Source: Littorina saxatilis (lineage: Eukaryota; Mollusca; Gastropoda; Littorinimorpha; Littorinidae). Taken from it: DNA of 64,000 nucleotides. Positions within the stretch are counted from its first letter, which is position 1. Each line of letters opens with the position of its first letter. A program made the translations under genes and the position numbers. The notes beneath the pieces were generated by a model that searched no databases, was not told the origin of the DNA, and was given only the letters and a program-made list of their open reading frames with translations. Positions 24,935 through 35,900 of this stretch are shown here, one piece after another. The stretch is from NCBI RefSeq assembly GCF_037325665.1, contig NC_090252.1, positions 66,780,929 to 66,844,928 of the forward strand, in the 5' to 3' direction.

Positions 24935-25285
24935 TTTTTATCCCATTCCTGGGAAATTCGGGTCGATTCCTCCGTGGAAAGCTAGCAGCAACAGGAAGAG
25001 TCGCGCTACCCAGGCGTGTGGGTATTTAGGTATAACTCAGCCACCTGCAGTGCTGGCAGAATGAACGAGGTCTTTGACGTGCCACTGTGATTGCGCGGGC
25101 ATGGGACATAGATGCTGTGTCTAAGTCAGCGAATGAAGTTGGCCCGTGTCCGTCCCGGCGGCGATAAAGGACACACACTTGCATCGCTCTCGGAAAGCAA
25201 TGGCTACTAAAGAGATTATAACAATAAAACAACAACCAACCAACCGTTCCGGCGGCCTGGATTTGAGCCCTTGATACAAGGCTAA
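24935..25285 (-). mobile_element. tRNA-derived SINE (pro-tRNA GGGCCYGG family), split by an 83-bp insert
   Basis: The order from the 3' end is CCCATTCCTGGGAAATTCGG, CGCTACCCAGGCGTGTG, GTGCCACTGTG, GTCCGTCCC, then a degenerate tRNA-like head complementary to 25257-25285. An 83-bp insert at 25163-25245 is flanked by GTCCCGGCGGC and GTTCCGGCGGC (11-bp target duplication with one change). Confidence 0.75.
25163..25245. mobile_element. 83-bp insertion with 11-bp target duplication
   Basis: Flanked by 25152-25162 and 25246-25256. It ends AACAATAAAACAACAAC plus CAAC units, like the tail of a retroposon, and is probably a 5'-truncated copy. Confidence 0.6.
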
Positions 25286-25333
25286 CAAGTCAGGTGCTCT
25301 ACAAACAGACCGACCAGTCAGTCTGTCAGTTAA

Positions 25334-25524
25334 AGCTGTCGTCTACTTATGACTATCCGGGGCTACAAAAGCGCAACGTTCAGGCGTTGAATGAAGCTGT
25401 CAAGGTCATACAGGCTGTGTAGGTCGAGTTTCAGGCCGCGTTCGCTGAACAGAAACCTGAACACGATTCTCAGCCCTATCTTGTCAAACTCGTAGCCTCG
25501 GATAGTCACAAAAAGACGCCAGCT
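25334..25524. mobile_element. MITE with TTAA target duplication
   Basis: TTAA at 25330-25333 and 25525-25528 flank about 35-bp inverted ends (left AGCTGTCGTCT..TGACTATCCG; right complement AGCTGGCGTCT..TGACTATCCG). The TTAA duplication fits piggyBac or Kolobok elements. The ends do not begin CCC, which favours Kolobok. Confidence 0.75.
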
Positions 25525-25938
25525 TTAAAGAACACTTGGAGACACCTCCTGCGTTTGGCCTTCACTAACAACCCAACATGGCGAACCAGGCTTCTGTGTC
25601 TGTGTGATCAACTGTCACCAACTGCATTCCATAGACACACTCCGGAAATAGCTCTGACAGGTTTGCATGTGATGTGAAAGATTGATTACTCTCGCTGTTG
25701 ACAGGGTCTTAATTTGGGTGTATGACCAAGTGGAGGGATGACCTCAGCTCGCATGACTGTTTTCGAATAGCGAGTCTTAGACATCGGAATTGTACGACTG
25801 TCGAATCGATCGTCGCGATCGCTCTGGACTCAGAATGGCGGTCAGGTCTGTGTACGTAGCATGCATTCTCTCCGAAGTAGGTCCATTTTCCCATGTTATT
25901 AGAAAATATGCACAGGTGTTCAGTCGTAGGAAATAACG

Positions 25939-25984
25939 TCAAACGCTGCTGTACTTTGTTGTGTTTTTGGTGTGGATGGTCACT
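25939..25984 (-). CDS. membrane-protein gene exon 6 (last coding)
   Basis: Acceptor TGTCCTGTTTCAG. It completes the Arg codon and adds VTIHTKNTTKYSSV, then TGA. The 3' UTR runs left into sequence with no clear polyadenylation signal. Confidence 0.7.
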
Positions 25985-26077
25985 CTGAAACAGGACAAGC
26001 AAAACGTTTCAAGGTAAGTCTTTTCTCATTTGTGATAAACCACACGAAATCATTCAGATACATAACCCGATATGGGT

Positions 26078-26158
<81 letters not shown>

Positions 26159-26982
26159 CAGAGACAGAGAGAGACAGAGACAGAGAGAGACAGACAGAGA
26201 CACAGAGAAAGACAGAGACAAAGAGAAAACAAGTCGCGTAAGGCGAAAATACAACAAGTAGCTGTCGAACTCACAGAATGAAACTAAACGCAATGCAACA
26301 CAGCAAGACCGTATACTCGTAACATCGTCAGTCCACCGCTCATGGCAAAGGCAGTGAAATTGACAAGAAGAGCGGGGTAGTAGTTGCGCTGAGAACGATA
26401 GCACGCTTTTCTGTACCTCTCTTCGTTTTAACTTTCTGAGCGTGTTTTTAATCCAAACATATCATATCTATATGTTTTTGGAATCAGGAACCGACAAGGA
26501 ATAAGATGAAAGTGTTTTTAAATTGATTTCGAAAATTTAATTTTGATCATAATTGTTATATTTTTAATTTTCAGAGCTTGGTTTTAATCCAAATATAACA
26601 TATTTATATGTTTTTGGAATCAGAAAATGATGGAGAATAAGATGAACGTAAATTTGGATCGTTTTATAAAAAAAATATTTTTTTTACAATTTTCAGATTT
26701 GTAATGACCAAAGTCATTAATTAATTTTTAAGCCACCACGCTGAAATGCAATACCGAAGTCCGGGCTTCGTCGAACAATACGTGACCAAAATTTCAACCA
26801 ATTTGGTTGAAAAATGAGGGCATGACAGTGCCGCCTCAACTTTCACGAAAAGCCGGATATGACGTCATCAAAGACATTTATCAAAAAAATGAAAAAAACG
26901 TATGGGGATATCATACTCAGGAACTCTCATGTCAAATTTCATAAAGATCGGTCCAGTAGTTTGGTCTGAATCGCTCTACACG

Positions 26983-27019
<37 letters not shown>

Positions 27020-27111
27020 ACACACGTACATACACCACGACCCTCGTCTCGATTCCCCCCTCGATGTTAAAACATTTAGTCATAACTTGACTAAATGTAA
27101 AAAAGACCTTG

Positions 27112-27182
<71 letters not shown>

Positions 27183-28063
27183 GAGAGAGAAACAAGTCGC
27201 GTAAGGCGAAAATACAATATTTAGTCAAGTAGCTGTCGAACTCACAGAATGAAACTGAACGCAATGCCATTTTTCAGCAAGACCGTATACTCGTAGCATC
27301 GTCAGTCCACCGCTCATGGCAAAGGCAGTGAAATTGACAAGAAGAGCGGGGTAGTAGTTGCGCTAAGAAGGATAGCACGCTTTTCTGTACCTCTCTTTGT
27401 TTTAACTTTCTGAGCGTGTTTTTAATCCAAACATATCATATCTATATGTTTTTGGAATCAGGAACCGACAAGGAATAAGATGAAAGTGTTTTAAAATTGA
27501 TTTGGACAATTTAATTTTGATAATAATTTTTATATATTTAATTTTCAGAGCTTGGTTTTAATCCGAATATAACATATTTATATGTTTTTGGAATCAGCAA
27601 ATGATGGAGAATAAGATAAACGTAAATTTGGATCGTTTTATAAATTTTTATTTTTTTTTACAATTTTCCGATTTTTAATGACCAAAGTCATTAATTAATT
27701 TTTAAGCCACCAAGCTGAAATGCAATACCGAAGTCCGGGCTTCGTCGAAGATTACTTGACCAAAATTTCAACCAATTTGGTTGAAAAATGAGGGCGTGAC
27801 AGTGCCGCCTCAACTTTCACGAAAAGCCGGATATGACGTCATCAAAGACATTTATCAAAAAAATGAAAAAAACGTTCGGGGATTTCATACCCAGGAACTC
27901 TCATGTCAAATTTCATAAAGATCGGTCCAGTAGTTTAGTCTGAATCGCTCTACACACACACACACACACACACACAGACACACAGACACACGCACATACA
28001 CCACGACCCTCGTTTCGATTCCCCCTCGATGTTAAAATATTTAGTCAAAACTTGACTAAATAT

Positions 28064-28149
<86 letters not shown>

Positions 28150-28209
28150 CCTGAAAATCGACCCAGACACACACACACACACGCGCGCACAAACACACCC
28201 GTAACCCCC

Positions 28210-28247
<38 letters not shown>

Positions 28248-29920
28248 GAAAGAGAGGCGTACCCACGCACGCATGCGCGGACACCATCCCAAAATACCCA
28301 CACAATCTCCCGTGTGCGTATTTGTGCATAAGAAAGTAGACATTAACATTACCTTTTCTGTTCACAGGAAGCGGAACTGTTGTTGGCGGAAGCGACGTCA
28401 CAGAGGACTTTCACCCGGATGTCAGAACACGTGATTTTGCGGTAGAGCTGAAAAAGAGAGACATTCACACATATAATTATATTCAATCCAACTGCCCCGT
28501 TTGCCTTCGCGTTTCGTTTCCCACGTCAAAATACACCGATGACGGAGTATGGATACCATGGTTTAGTGGTCGCAGGGATGAGAGGTGAAGAAGAGGAAAA
28601 CGAATTGTTCATTGTTTAGACTAAAACAACGCTACCACAAAATGAGCTAGATAAAAATGACACCCATTGTGAGCAGCCTGTTGTGAGTGCGGATCAGCCA
28701 GAGTTGTACTTCCAGATAGTGACTTATCAATTTACCAAGCCAGTTTGCCGGTTTACCAGCTAGCCACTCAGTGTCTTACACTACATTTCGTTATATTTTC
28801 TTTATAATCCCATCTCTCGGAAGTTCGGGTCGTTTTCTCCCAATGGAGAGCTAGCCAACAAGAGTCGCGCTACCCAGGTGTGTGCGTGTAGTTGTATCGC
28901 CACCTGTACTTTTGGAAAATGACCGAGGTCTTTTACGTGCCACTGTGTTGACACGAGATTGGGACATGGATACCGTCTGTAAGTCTGCACATAAAGTTGA
29001 CCTGTGTCCGTCCCGTCCTGGATTCCAACCCTTGACCCTAGGATCACAAGTCCGGCCAGTGCTCTACCCACTGAGCTACCAGGCCCCCTAACAGTCAATC
29101 AGCTAGCAGCTAGGTAATTATGACAAGGTAAAGGGAAGTAAGCGCTGTAGAACTAGACAACAATGGTACGTATGAGTTACGTGGGACCAGTTTCCAGGAC
29201 GCCGAGAGAATAGGAGCATTGAAATGAACACAAGACTTTTCGTGAGGATGATGATCCGAAAGGTCATAGTTCACAGTCAGTTGCACGCGCTATCCTTCCT
29301 GTTCTGCTCTCTATCTCCGACACTCGAAGCAAAGCAAAGAGCATGATTATGTCGCGGGCATCTCGTGGGAGCTGCTCACATTCAAAAAAAGGTCTATTAT
29401 TGCAGGCCAGTTAGCGAACTAGGGACTACACTCACCACGTAACAAGGCACGAAGAAGATCCAGCACAGACACAGGAAGGCGATCCACTTGGGACTGCAGT
29501 CGAACTGATGGCTGTACGCTCTGTGATTGGTCACACACACTCGCGTTCTGCGCGTGCGCAGGTTGTGGATGTCGTCACAGCTGGTGATGGCGTCACGATG
29601 CGTCATGTACCAGTCCAACAGCGCGTCCGTCAGGTCTATCTGCATCACAGTGTAAATATAATCTCCATAGGTTGTATACGTGTTTTTATTTAAAGCATCA
29701 ACAATATATTGATTTTGTTTTGCCGCAAATGAAATGTACATCATAATAATGCCTATATCATTTAACAATATCATTATCATGCTCGTTATGTAATCGCCGT
29801 TGTCATCATTTTCGTCGCTGCTGTTCCTGCAAGAAAACTACCAGCAAAAGCAAAAACACTATCTACTTCCACAGAATCAAAATTAAACGAACGAACACAG
29901 GAATGGCAAGAATAATGTGT

Positions 29921-29961
<41 letters not shown>

Positions 29962-31505
29962 CCATCAATCAATCAATCAATCAACCAATCAATCAATTAT
30001 TGAAATTAAAACAAGTCGCGTAAGGCGAAAATACAATATTTAGTCAAGTAGCTGTCGAACTCACAGAATGAAACTGAACGCAACGCAACGCAGCAAGACC
30101 GTATACTCGTAGCATCGTCACTCCACCGCCCGTGGCAAAGGCAGTGCCCGTGGAATTGACAAGAAGAGCGGGATATTCGTTGCGCTGAGAAGGATAGCAC
30201 GCTTTTCTGTACCTCTCTTCGTTTTAACTTTCTGAGCGTGTTTTTAATCCAAACATATCATATCTATATATTTTTGGAATCAGGAACCGACAAGGAATAA
30301 GATGAAAGTGTTTTTAAATTGATTTCGAAAAAAAAATTTTGATAATAATTTTTATATATTTAATTTTCAGAGCTTGTTTTTAATCCGAATATAACATATT
30401 TATATGTTTTTGGAATCAGCAAATGATGGAGAATAAGATAAACGTAAATTTGAAAGCTGAAATGCAATACCGAAGTCCGGGCTTCGTCGAAGATTACTTG
30501 ACCAAAATTTCAACCAATTTGGTTGAAAAATGAGGGCGTGACAGTGCCGCCTCAACTTTCACGAAAAGCCGGATATGACGTCATCAAAGACATTTATCAA
30601 AAAAATGAAAAAAACGTTCGGGGATTTCATACCCAGGAACTCTCATGCCAAATTTCATAAAGATCGGTCCAGTAGTTTAGTCTGAATCGCTCTACACACA
30701 CACACAGACAGACAGACAGACACACGCACATACACCACAACCCTCGTTTCGATTCCCCCTCGATGTTAAAATATTTAGTCAAAACTTGACTAAATATAAA
30801 AATGAAACAAGCAAATAACAACAAAACAACAAACAAAACGCTTCTGCGCCCAATTGAAATATTAAATTACAAAACCAGTCATGACCATGGTAACAGACAA
30901 CACAGCACCCAAGGAAACGACTTTCTTTGACATCATTCAAAACCTGGCGCACAGCCACAAGGAGAAGAGATAGCGAAACATAACAATGACTCACCTACCT
31001 CAAGGCAGAAGTTCCGGTCACGTGAGATGCACGAGACTGCTCGCTGGGCTGCTTTGGTCAACAGAAGACTGAGACTGGGGTGCGAGAAGTTGACCAACAC
31101 TGCCAGGTCATCTGAAATTAAAGGAACATTTTGAGGAAGGTTACTCTGACACTTATAAATCATTAATAGCAAAAAGGGAATCCTCAAGATCAAAATTGAA
31201 GAGAAATAATCACTGTTTTTAAAACATTTTAAGCTAAAAAGGGAATGAATGGCAACACAATTGAAGTGACAGCGTCACTGCTCAAAGGGTTTCTAGTAGA
31301 CATTGCTTTCAAATTAGTGTACTGTTTCAGGCACATGTAGTAGCAGTGTTTCTTTCAATTTCAGTATTCTACTGCTTACATTTGCTAAAAAAAAAACCCA
31401 CCACCTTGCTTACAAATAAAAATGGTCTAAGAATCTGTGTGTGACCAAACGAACTACTGATAATTTTGACATGACCATATTATTCAATAAATCCCCTCTC
31501 AATGC

Positions 31506-31556
<51 letters not shown>

Positions 31557-32414
31557 CCTCTGTTTGTCTGTCTGTCTGTCTGTCTTTCTCCCTATCTACT
31601 CTCTCTCTCTTTCTGTCGGTTTACAGATTGTACCCACCCTCTACAATGGTGACTGTCTCCACGCTGTGTCGACTTGCTATCTCCGTGTGGTACACCGTCA
31701 CCCTCGTCAGCAGTAACTGCTGCTGCAGCCTCCACATCACGTGACACAGCTCCTCGCAGTTGCTGACGCGCAGCACTACGTCATCGCTGCAAATGGTGAA
31801 AGAAAAGTTGAGTGAACACAGACTTCCGAAACAGATAGGCTCATAACGTTCTAAATCAAGAATAAAAAATAAAAAGATAGGTTAATAATTTGGAACGTTT
31901 AATTGATAAAAAAGAAGAAGAGAACTCACGGACTGTAGATGGATATTTTCTATGTTAACAAGAGTACACATGAGGAGAGTAAATGTTGGGTATTGACTTT
32001 GTGAAAACTCAGATCCCAGTTAATTTCTTTCCTTGCATGCGTGATGCACAAACAAACAGGGCACGGTCAACACGTAGGGAGACCGGGCAATATAAGCAGG
32101 CCGGAACAGGAAAGAAAGAAACCAGAAGCAACAGTTAGCCTTATGTAAGAATGAACCAAACTTAGTCATCGCCACTATGAAGTGTACCGTTTTTTGAATA
32201 TGTATTATCAATCCATTATTTTGTAACACCTTGACTCATCCATAGTGACGTCAAGACACGCGTCACTCTGGCTGAGGTCAAAGATGAGCTTGGGGTCAGA
32301 GACATGGCGCCCGCTGGGGCTGCAAGTAAAGCTGTAATGAAGGCGGGCGGGGTGTGCAGTGAACACAGCCCAGTCCACCACCCTCAGGGGTGCCTCACTG
32401 CTTAGTGCCTCCAT
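25939..32414 (-). CDS. unrecognised 263-residue single-pass membrane protein, six coding exons
   Basis: join(32414..32230, 31786..31638, 31111..30999, 29639..29436, 28447..28353, 25984..25939) on the minus strand. All acceptors (TTTGCAG, ATTTCAG, GATGCAG, TTTTCAG, TTTCAG) and GT donors are canonical and the phases agree (2, 1, 0, 0, 2), giving 263 codons and TGA. Residues 1-199 look like a folded domain (VVDWAVFTAHPARLHYSFTC, LIFDLSQSDACLDV, RVSNCEELCHVMWRLQQQLL, TVYHTEIASRH, NFSHPSLSLLLTKAAQRA, DWYMTHRDAITSCDDIHN). Residues about 201-218 are one transmembrane helix (WIAFLCLCWIFFVPCYV). A tail of about 45 residues follows, with KITCSDIRVKVLCDV and a Ser/Thr-rich end. No signal peptide is visible, so topology is open. 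The 5' leader has a four-codon upstream ORF. I do not recognise the family and assign no function. Confidence 0.85.
26074..26228 (+). repeat. (GA)n microsatellite
   Basis: GA repeat with GACAGA interruptions, directly abutting H-element 3 in the last intron of the membrane-protein gene. Confidence 0.95.
26229..27098 (-). mobile_element. H-element 3, intronic
   Basis: Left end ACAAGTCGCGTAAGGCGAAA, right end CTTGACTAAATGT, core (CA)n at about 26988-27025. It lies in intron 5 of the membrane-protein gene, on the same strand as the gene. Confidence 0.85.
27115..27190 (+). repeat. (GA)n microsatellite between two H-elements
   Basis: GA repeat separating H-elements 3 and 4. Confidence 0.93.
27192..28063 (-). 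mobile_element. H-element 4, intronic
   Basis: Same orientation as H-element 3 and about 90 percent or more identical by eye. Ends ACAAGTCGCG and TTGACTAAATAT. It is followed by (GA)n at 28071-28146. Confidence 0.85.
28071..28240 (+). repeat. (GA)n then (CA)n microsatellites
   Basis: GA repeat to 28146, then CA tracts around 28168-28188 and 28211-28243. Confidence 0.93.
28353..28447 (-). CDS. membrane-protein gene exon 5
   Basis: Acceptor CTCTTTTTCAG, donor AGAAAAG/GTAATG. It encodes LYRKITCSDIRVKVLCDVAS then ANNSSASCEQK, the region just after the transmembrane helix, and ends in phase 2. Confidence 0.82.
28795..29092 (-). mobile_element. tRNA-derived SINE (GGGCCYGG family), intronic
   Basis: The head at the right reads GGGGCCTGGTAGCTCAGTGG with a B-box-like GGTTGGAATCC. 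The body matches the copies at 24935 and 55320. The 3' end is near ATAATCCCATCTCTCGG. It lies in intron 4 of the membrane-protein gene. Confidence 0.85.
29436..29639 (-). CDS. membrane-protein gene exon 4, carries the transmembrane helix
   Basis: 204 nt, phase 0 at both ends. Acceptor ACTGTGATGCAG, donor TACGTG/GTGAGTG. It encodes IDLTDALLDWYMTHRDAITS through the transmembrane stretch. Confidence 0.87.
29921..29998 (+). repeat. (AATC)n microsatellite
   Basis: About 78 bp of AATC units just left of H-element 5. Confidence 0.95.
30011..30797 (-). mobile_element. H-element 5, intronic, with internal deletion
   Basis: Ends ACAAGTCGCGTAAGGCG and TTGACTAAATAT. About 90 bp of the body is missing near 30450 relative to H-element 4, and the (CA)n core is short. 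It lies in intron 3 of the membrane-protein gene, on the same strand. Confidence 0.83.
30999..31111 (-). CDS. membrane-protein gene exon 3
   Basis: 113 nt, acceptor CCTTTAATTTCAG, donor CTTGAG/GTAGGTGAGT. It encodes DDLAVLVNFSHPSLSLLLTK then AAQRAVSCISRDRNFCLE. Confidence 0.87.
31505..31593 (+). repeat. (TCTG)n microsatellite
   Basis: TCTG repeat in intron 2 of the membrane-protein gene. Confidence 0.95.
31638..31786 (-). CDS. membrane-protein gene exon 2
   Basis: 149 nt, acceptor ACCATTTGCAG, donor GTAGAGG/GTGGGTAC. It encodes DDVVLRVSNCEELCHVMWRL then QQQLLLTRVTVYHTEIASRH, predicted helical and beta segments. Confidence 0.85.
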
Positions 32415-32448
32415 CTCAGTCACAAGGCAGCCATGTTTGCTTCAGCGT
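32230..32448 (-). CDS. membrane-protein gene first coding exon
   Basis: Acceptor GCTTGTTGCAG at the right edge, ATG at 32414 (GAGATGG, good context), donor GTCAAG/GTGTTAC. An in-frame TGA precedes the ATG within the exon, which fixes the start. The short upstream ORF ATGGCTGCCTTGTGA at 32434-32420 ends 5 nt before the start codon. Confidence 0.83.
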
Positions 32449-32630
32449 CTGCAACAAGCAAAACAACAAATATTTTCAATCTAAATAAGGCCAAGAAAAA
32501 AAAAGATTCAATGTCTCCGATTCCTCGACTAACCTTATTTTTTCTTTCAAAACTGACAAAAATGTTGACCATTCAAGAATTATGAATAAAAAAAAAGATG
32601 TGAAACAAAATAATTAAAAGGAATAGTTAC

Positions 32631-32669
32631 TCTTCTTCGATATCCAGGGAACACAGCTCGCATGACTCC
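32631..32669 (-). other. possible 39-nt 5' UTR exon of the membrane-protein gene
   Basis: Bounded by acceptor CTTTTAATTTGCAG and donor AAGAAGA/GTAACT. Joined to the next exon it would be non-coding for the main frame and would add another upstream ATG. The evidence is splice signals only. Confidence 0.35.
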
Positions 32670-32947
32670 CTGCAAATTAAAAGCCGGCCCCATTTGCCTG
32701 TTTAAATACAAATTAAAAACAATAAAAATAAAAAAGGAACTGACTTTGTCATCGGAAACGGACATTTAAAATGTTGGGCCTAACTAGCACTACACTAAGT
32801 GACAGTAAGTCAGTTATTGTTAGCCAGATGGAAATGAATACAAGTAGTCTGGAACATCGCCTCCCATTGCCAAATGAATGCCTACAACATAATACCTGGT
32901 GGGAATTAGTCGATATCAAGTGTCTTACTTTTCAGTCAGCCTAAAGT

Positions 32948-35900
32948 CACACTTGTGATACAGTGCTCTGTTCACCATCTCACATGTAGCCAGGCCTTTA
33001 CATGGGATACGACCATCCCTCCACTTGTGATACAGTACTCTGTTCACCATCTGACATGTGGCCAGGCCTTTACATGGGATACGACCATCCCTCCACTTGT
33101 GAGTACAGTACTCTGTTCTCCATCTCACATGTGGCCAGGCCTTTACATGGGATACGACCATCCCTCCACTTGTGAGTACAGTACTTTGTTCACCATCTGA
33201 CATGTGGCCAGGCCTTTACATGGGATACGACCATCCCTCCACTTGTGATACAGTACTCTGTTCACCATCTGACATGTGGCCAGGCCTTTACATGGGATAC
33301 GACCATCCCTCCACTTGTGATACAGTACTCTGTTCACCATCTGACACCTGGCCAGGCCTTTACATGGGATACGACCATCCCTCCACTTGTGATACAGTGC
33401 TCTGTTCACCATCTGACATGTGGCCAGGTCTTTACATGGGATACGACCATCCCTCCACTTGTGATACAGTGCTCTGTTCACCATCTGACATGTGGCCAGG
33501 CCTTTACATGGGATACGACCATCCCTCCACTTGTGATACGGTACTCTGTTCACCATCTGACATGTGGCCAGGCATTTACATGGGATACGACCATCCCTCC
33601 ACTTGTGATACAGTACTCTGTTCACCATCTGACACCTGACCAGGCCTTTACACGGGATACGACCATCCCTTCACTTATGATACAGTACTCTGTTCACCAT
33701 CTGACACCTGGCCAGGCCTGTGCTTGGAATACGACAATCCCTCCACTTGTGATACAGTACTCTGTTCACCATCTGACACCTGGCCAGGCCTTTACATGGG
33801 ATACGACCATCCCTCCACTTGTGATACAGTACTCTGCTCACCAGATACGACCATCCCTCCACTTGTGATACAGTGCTCTGTTCACCATCTGACACCTGGC
33901 CAGGCCTTTACACGGGATACGACCATCCCTCCACTTGTGATACAGTACTCTGTTCACCATCTGACACCTGGCCAGGCCTTTACATGGGATACGACCATCC
34001 CTCCACTTGTGAGTACAGTACTCTGTTCACAATCTGACATGTGGCCAGGCCTGTACATGGGATACGACCATCCCTCCACTTGTGATACAGTACTCTGTTC
34101 ACCATCTGACACCTGGCCAGGCCTGTACATGGGATACGACCATCCCTCCACTTGTGATACTGTACTCTGTTCACCATCTGACATGTGGCCAGGCCTTTAC
34201 ATGGGATACGACCATCCCTCCACTTGTGAGTACAGTACTCTGTTCACCATCTGACATGTGGCCAGGCCTTTACATGGGATACGACCATCCCTCCACTTGT
34301 GAGTACAGTACTCTGTTCACCATCTGACATGTGGCCAGGCCTTTACATGGGATACGACCATCCCTCCACTTGTGATACAATACTCTGTTCACCATCTGAC
34401 ACCTGGCCAGGCCTTTACACGGGATACGACCATCCCTCCACTTGTGATACAGTACTCTGTTCACCATCTGACATGTGGCCAGGCCTTTACATGGGATACG
34501 ACCATTCCTCCACTTGTGATACAGTACTCTGTTCACCATCTGACATTTGGCCAGGCCTTTACATGGGATACGACCATCCCTCCACTTGTGATACAGTGCT
34601 CTGTTCACCATCTGACACCTGGCCAGGCCTTTACATGGGATACGACCATCCCTCCACTTGTGATACAGTACTCTGTTCACCATCTGACATGTGGCCAGGC
34701 CTTTACATGGGATACGACCATCCCTCCACTTGTGATACAGTACTCTGTTCACCATCTGACACCTGGCCAGGCCTGTACATGGGATACGACCATCCCTCCA
34801 CTTGTGAGTACAGTACTCTGTTCACCATCTGACACCTGGCCAGGCCTGTACATGGGATACGACCATCCCTCCACTTGTGATACAGTACTCTGTTCACCAT
34901 CTGACACCTGGCCAGGCCTGTACATGGGATACGACCATCCCTCCACTTGTGATACAGTACTCTGTTCACCATCTGACATGTGGCCAGGCCTTTACATGGG
35001 ATACGACCATCCCTCCACTTGTGATACAGTGCTCTGTTCACCATCTGACATGTGGCCAGGCCTTTACATGGGATACGACCATCCCTCCACTTGTGATACA
35101 GTACTCTGTTCACCATCTGACATTTGGCCAGGCCTTTACATGGGATACGACCATCCCTCCACTTGTGATACAGTGCTCTGTTCACCATCTGACATGTGGC
35201 CAGGTCTTTACATGGGATACGACCATCCCTCCACTTGTGATACAGTGCTCTGTTCACCATCTGACATGTGGCCAGGCCTTTACATGGGATACGACCATCC
35301 CTCCACTTGTGATACAGTACTCTGTTCACCATCTGACACCTGGCCAGGCCTGTACATGGGATACGACCATCCCTCCACTTGTGATACAGTACTCTGTTCA
35401 CCATCTGACATGTGGCCAGGCCTTTACATGGGATACGACTATCCCTCCACTTGTGATACAGTGCTCTGTTCACCATCTGACATGTGGCCAGGCCTTTACA
35501 TGGGATACGACCATCCCTCCACTTGTGATACAGTGCTCTGTTCACCATCTGACACCTGGCCAGGCCTTTAAATGGGATACGACCATCCCTCCACTTGTGA
35601 TACAGTGCTTTGTTCACCATCTGACACCTGGCCAGGCCTTTACATGGGATACGACCATCCCTCCACTTGTGATACAGTACTCTGTTCACCATCTGACACC
35701 TGGGCAGGCCTTTACATGGGATACGACCATCCCTCCACTTGTGATACAGTACTCTGTTCACCATCTGACACCTGGCCAGGCCTGTACATGGGATACGACC
35801 ATCCCTCCACTTGTGATACAGTGCTCTGTTCACCATCTGACACCTGGCCAGGCCTGTACATGGGATACGACCATCCCTCCACTTGTGATACAGTACTCTG

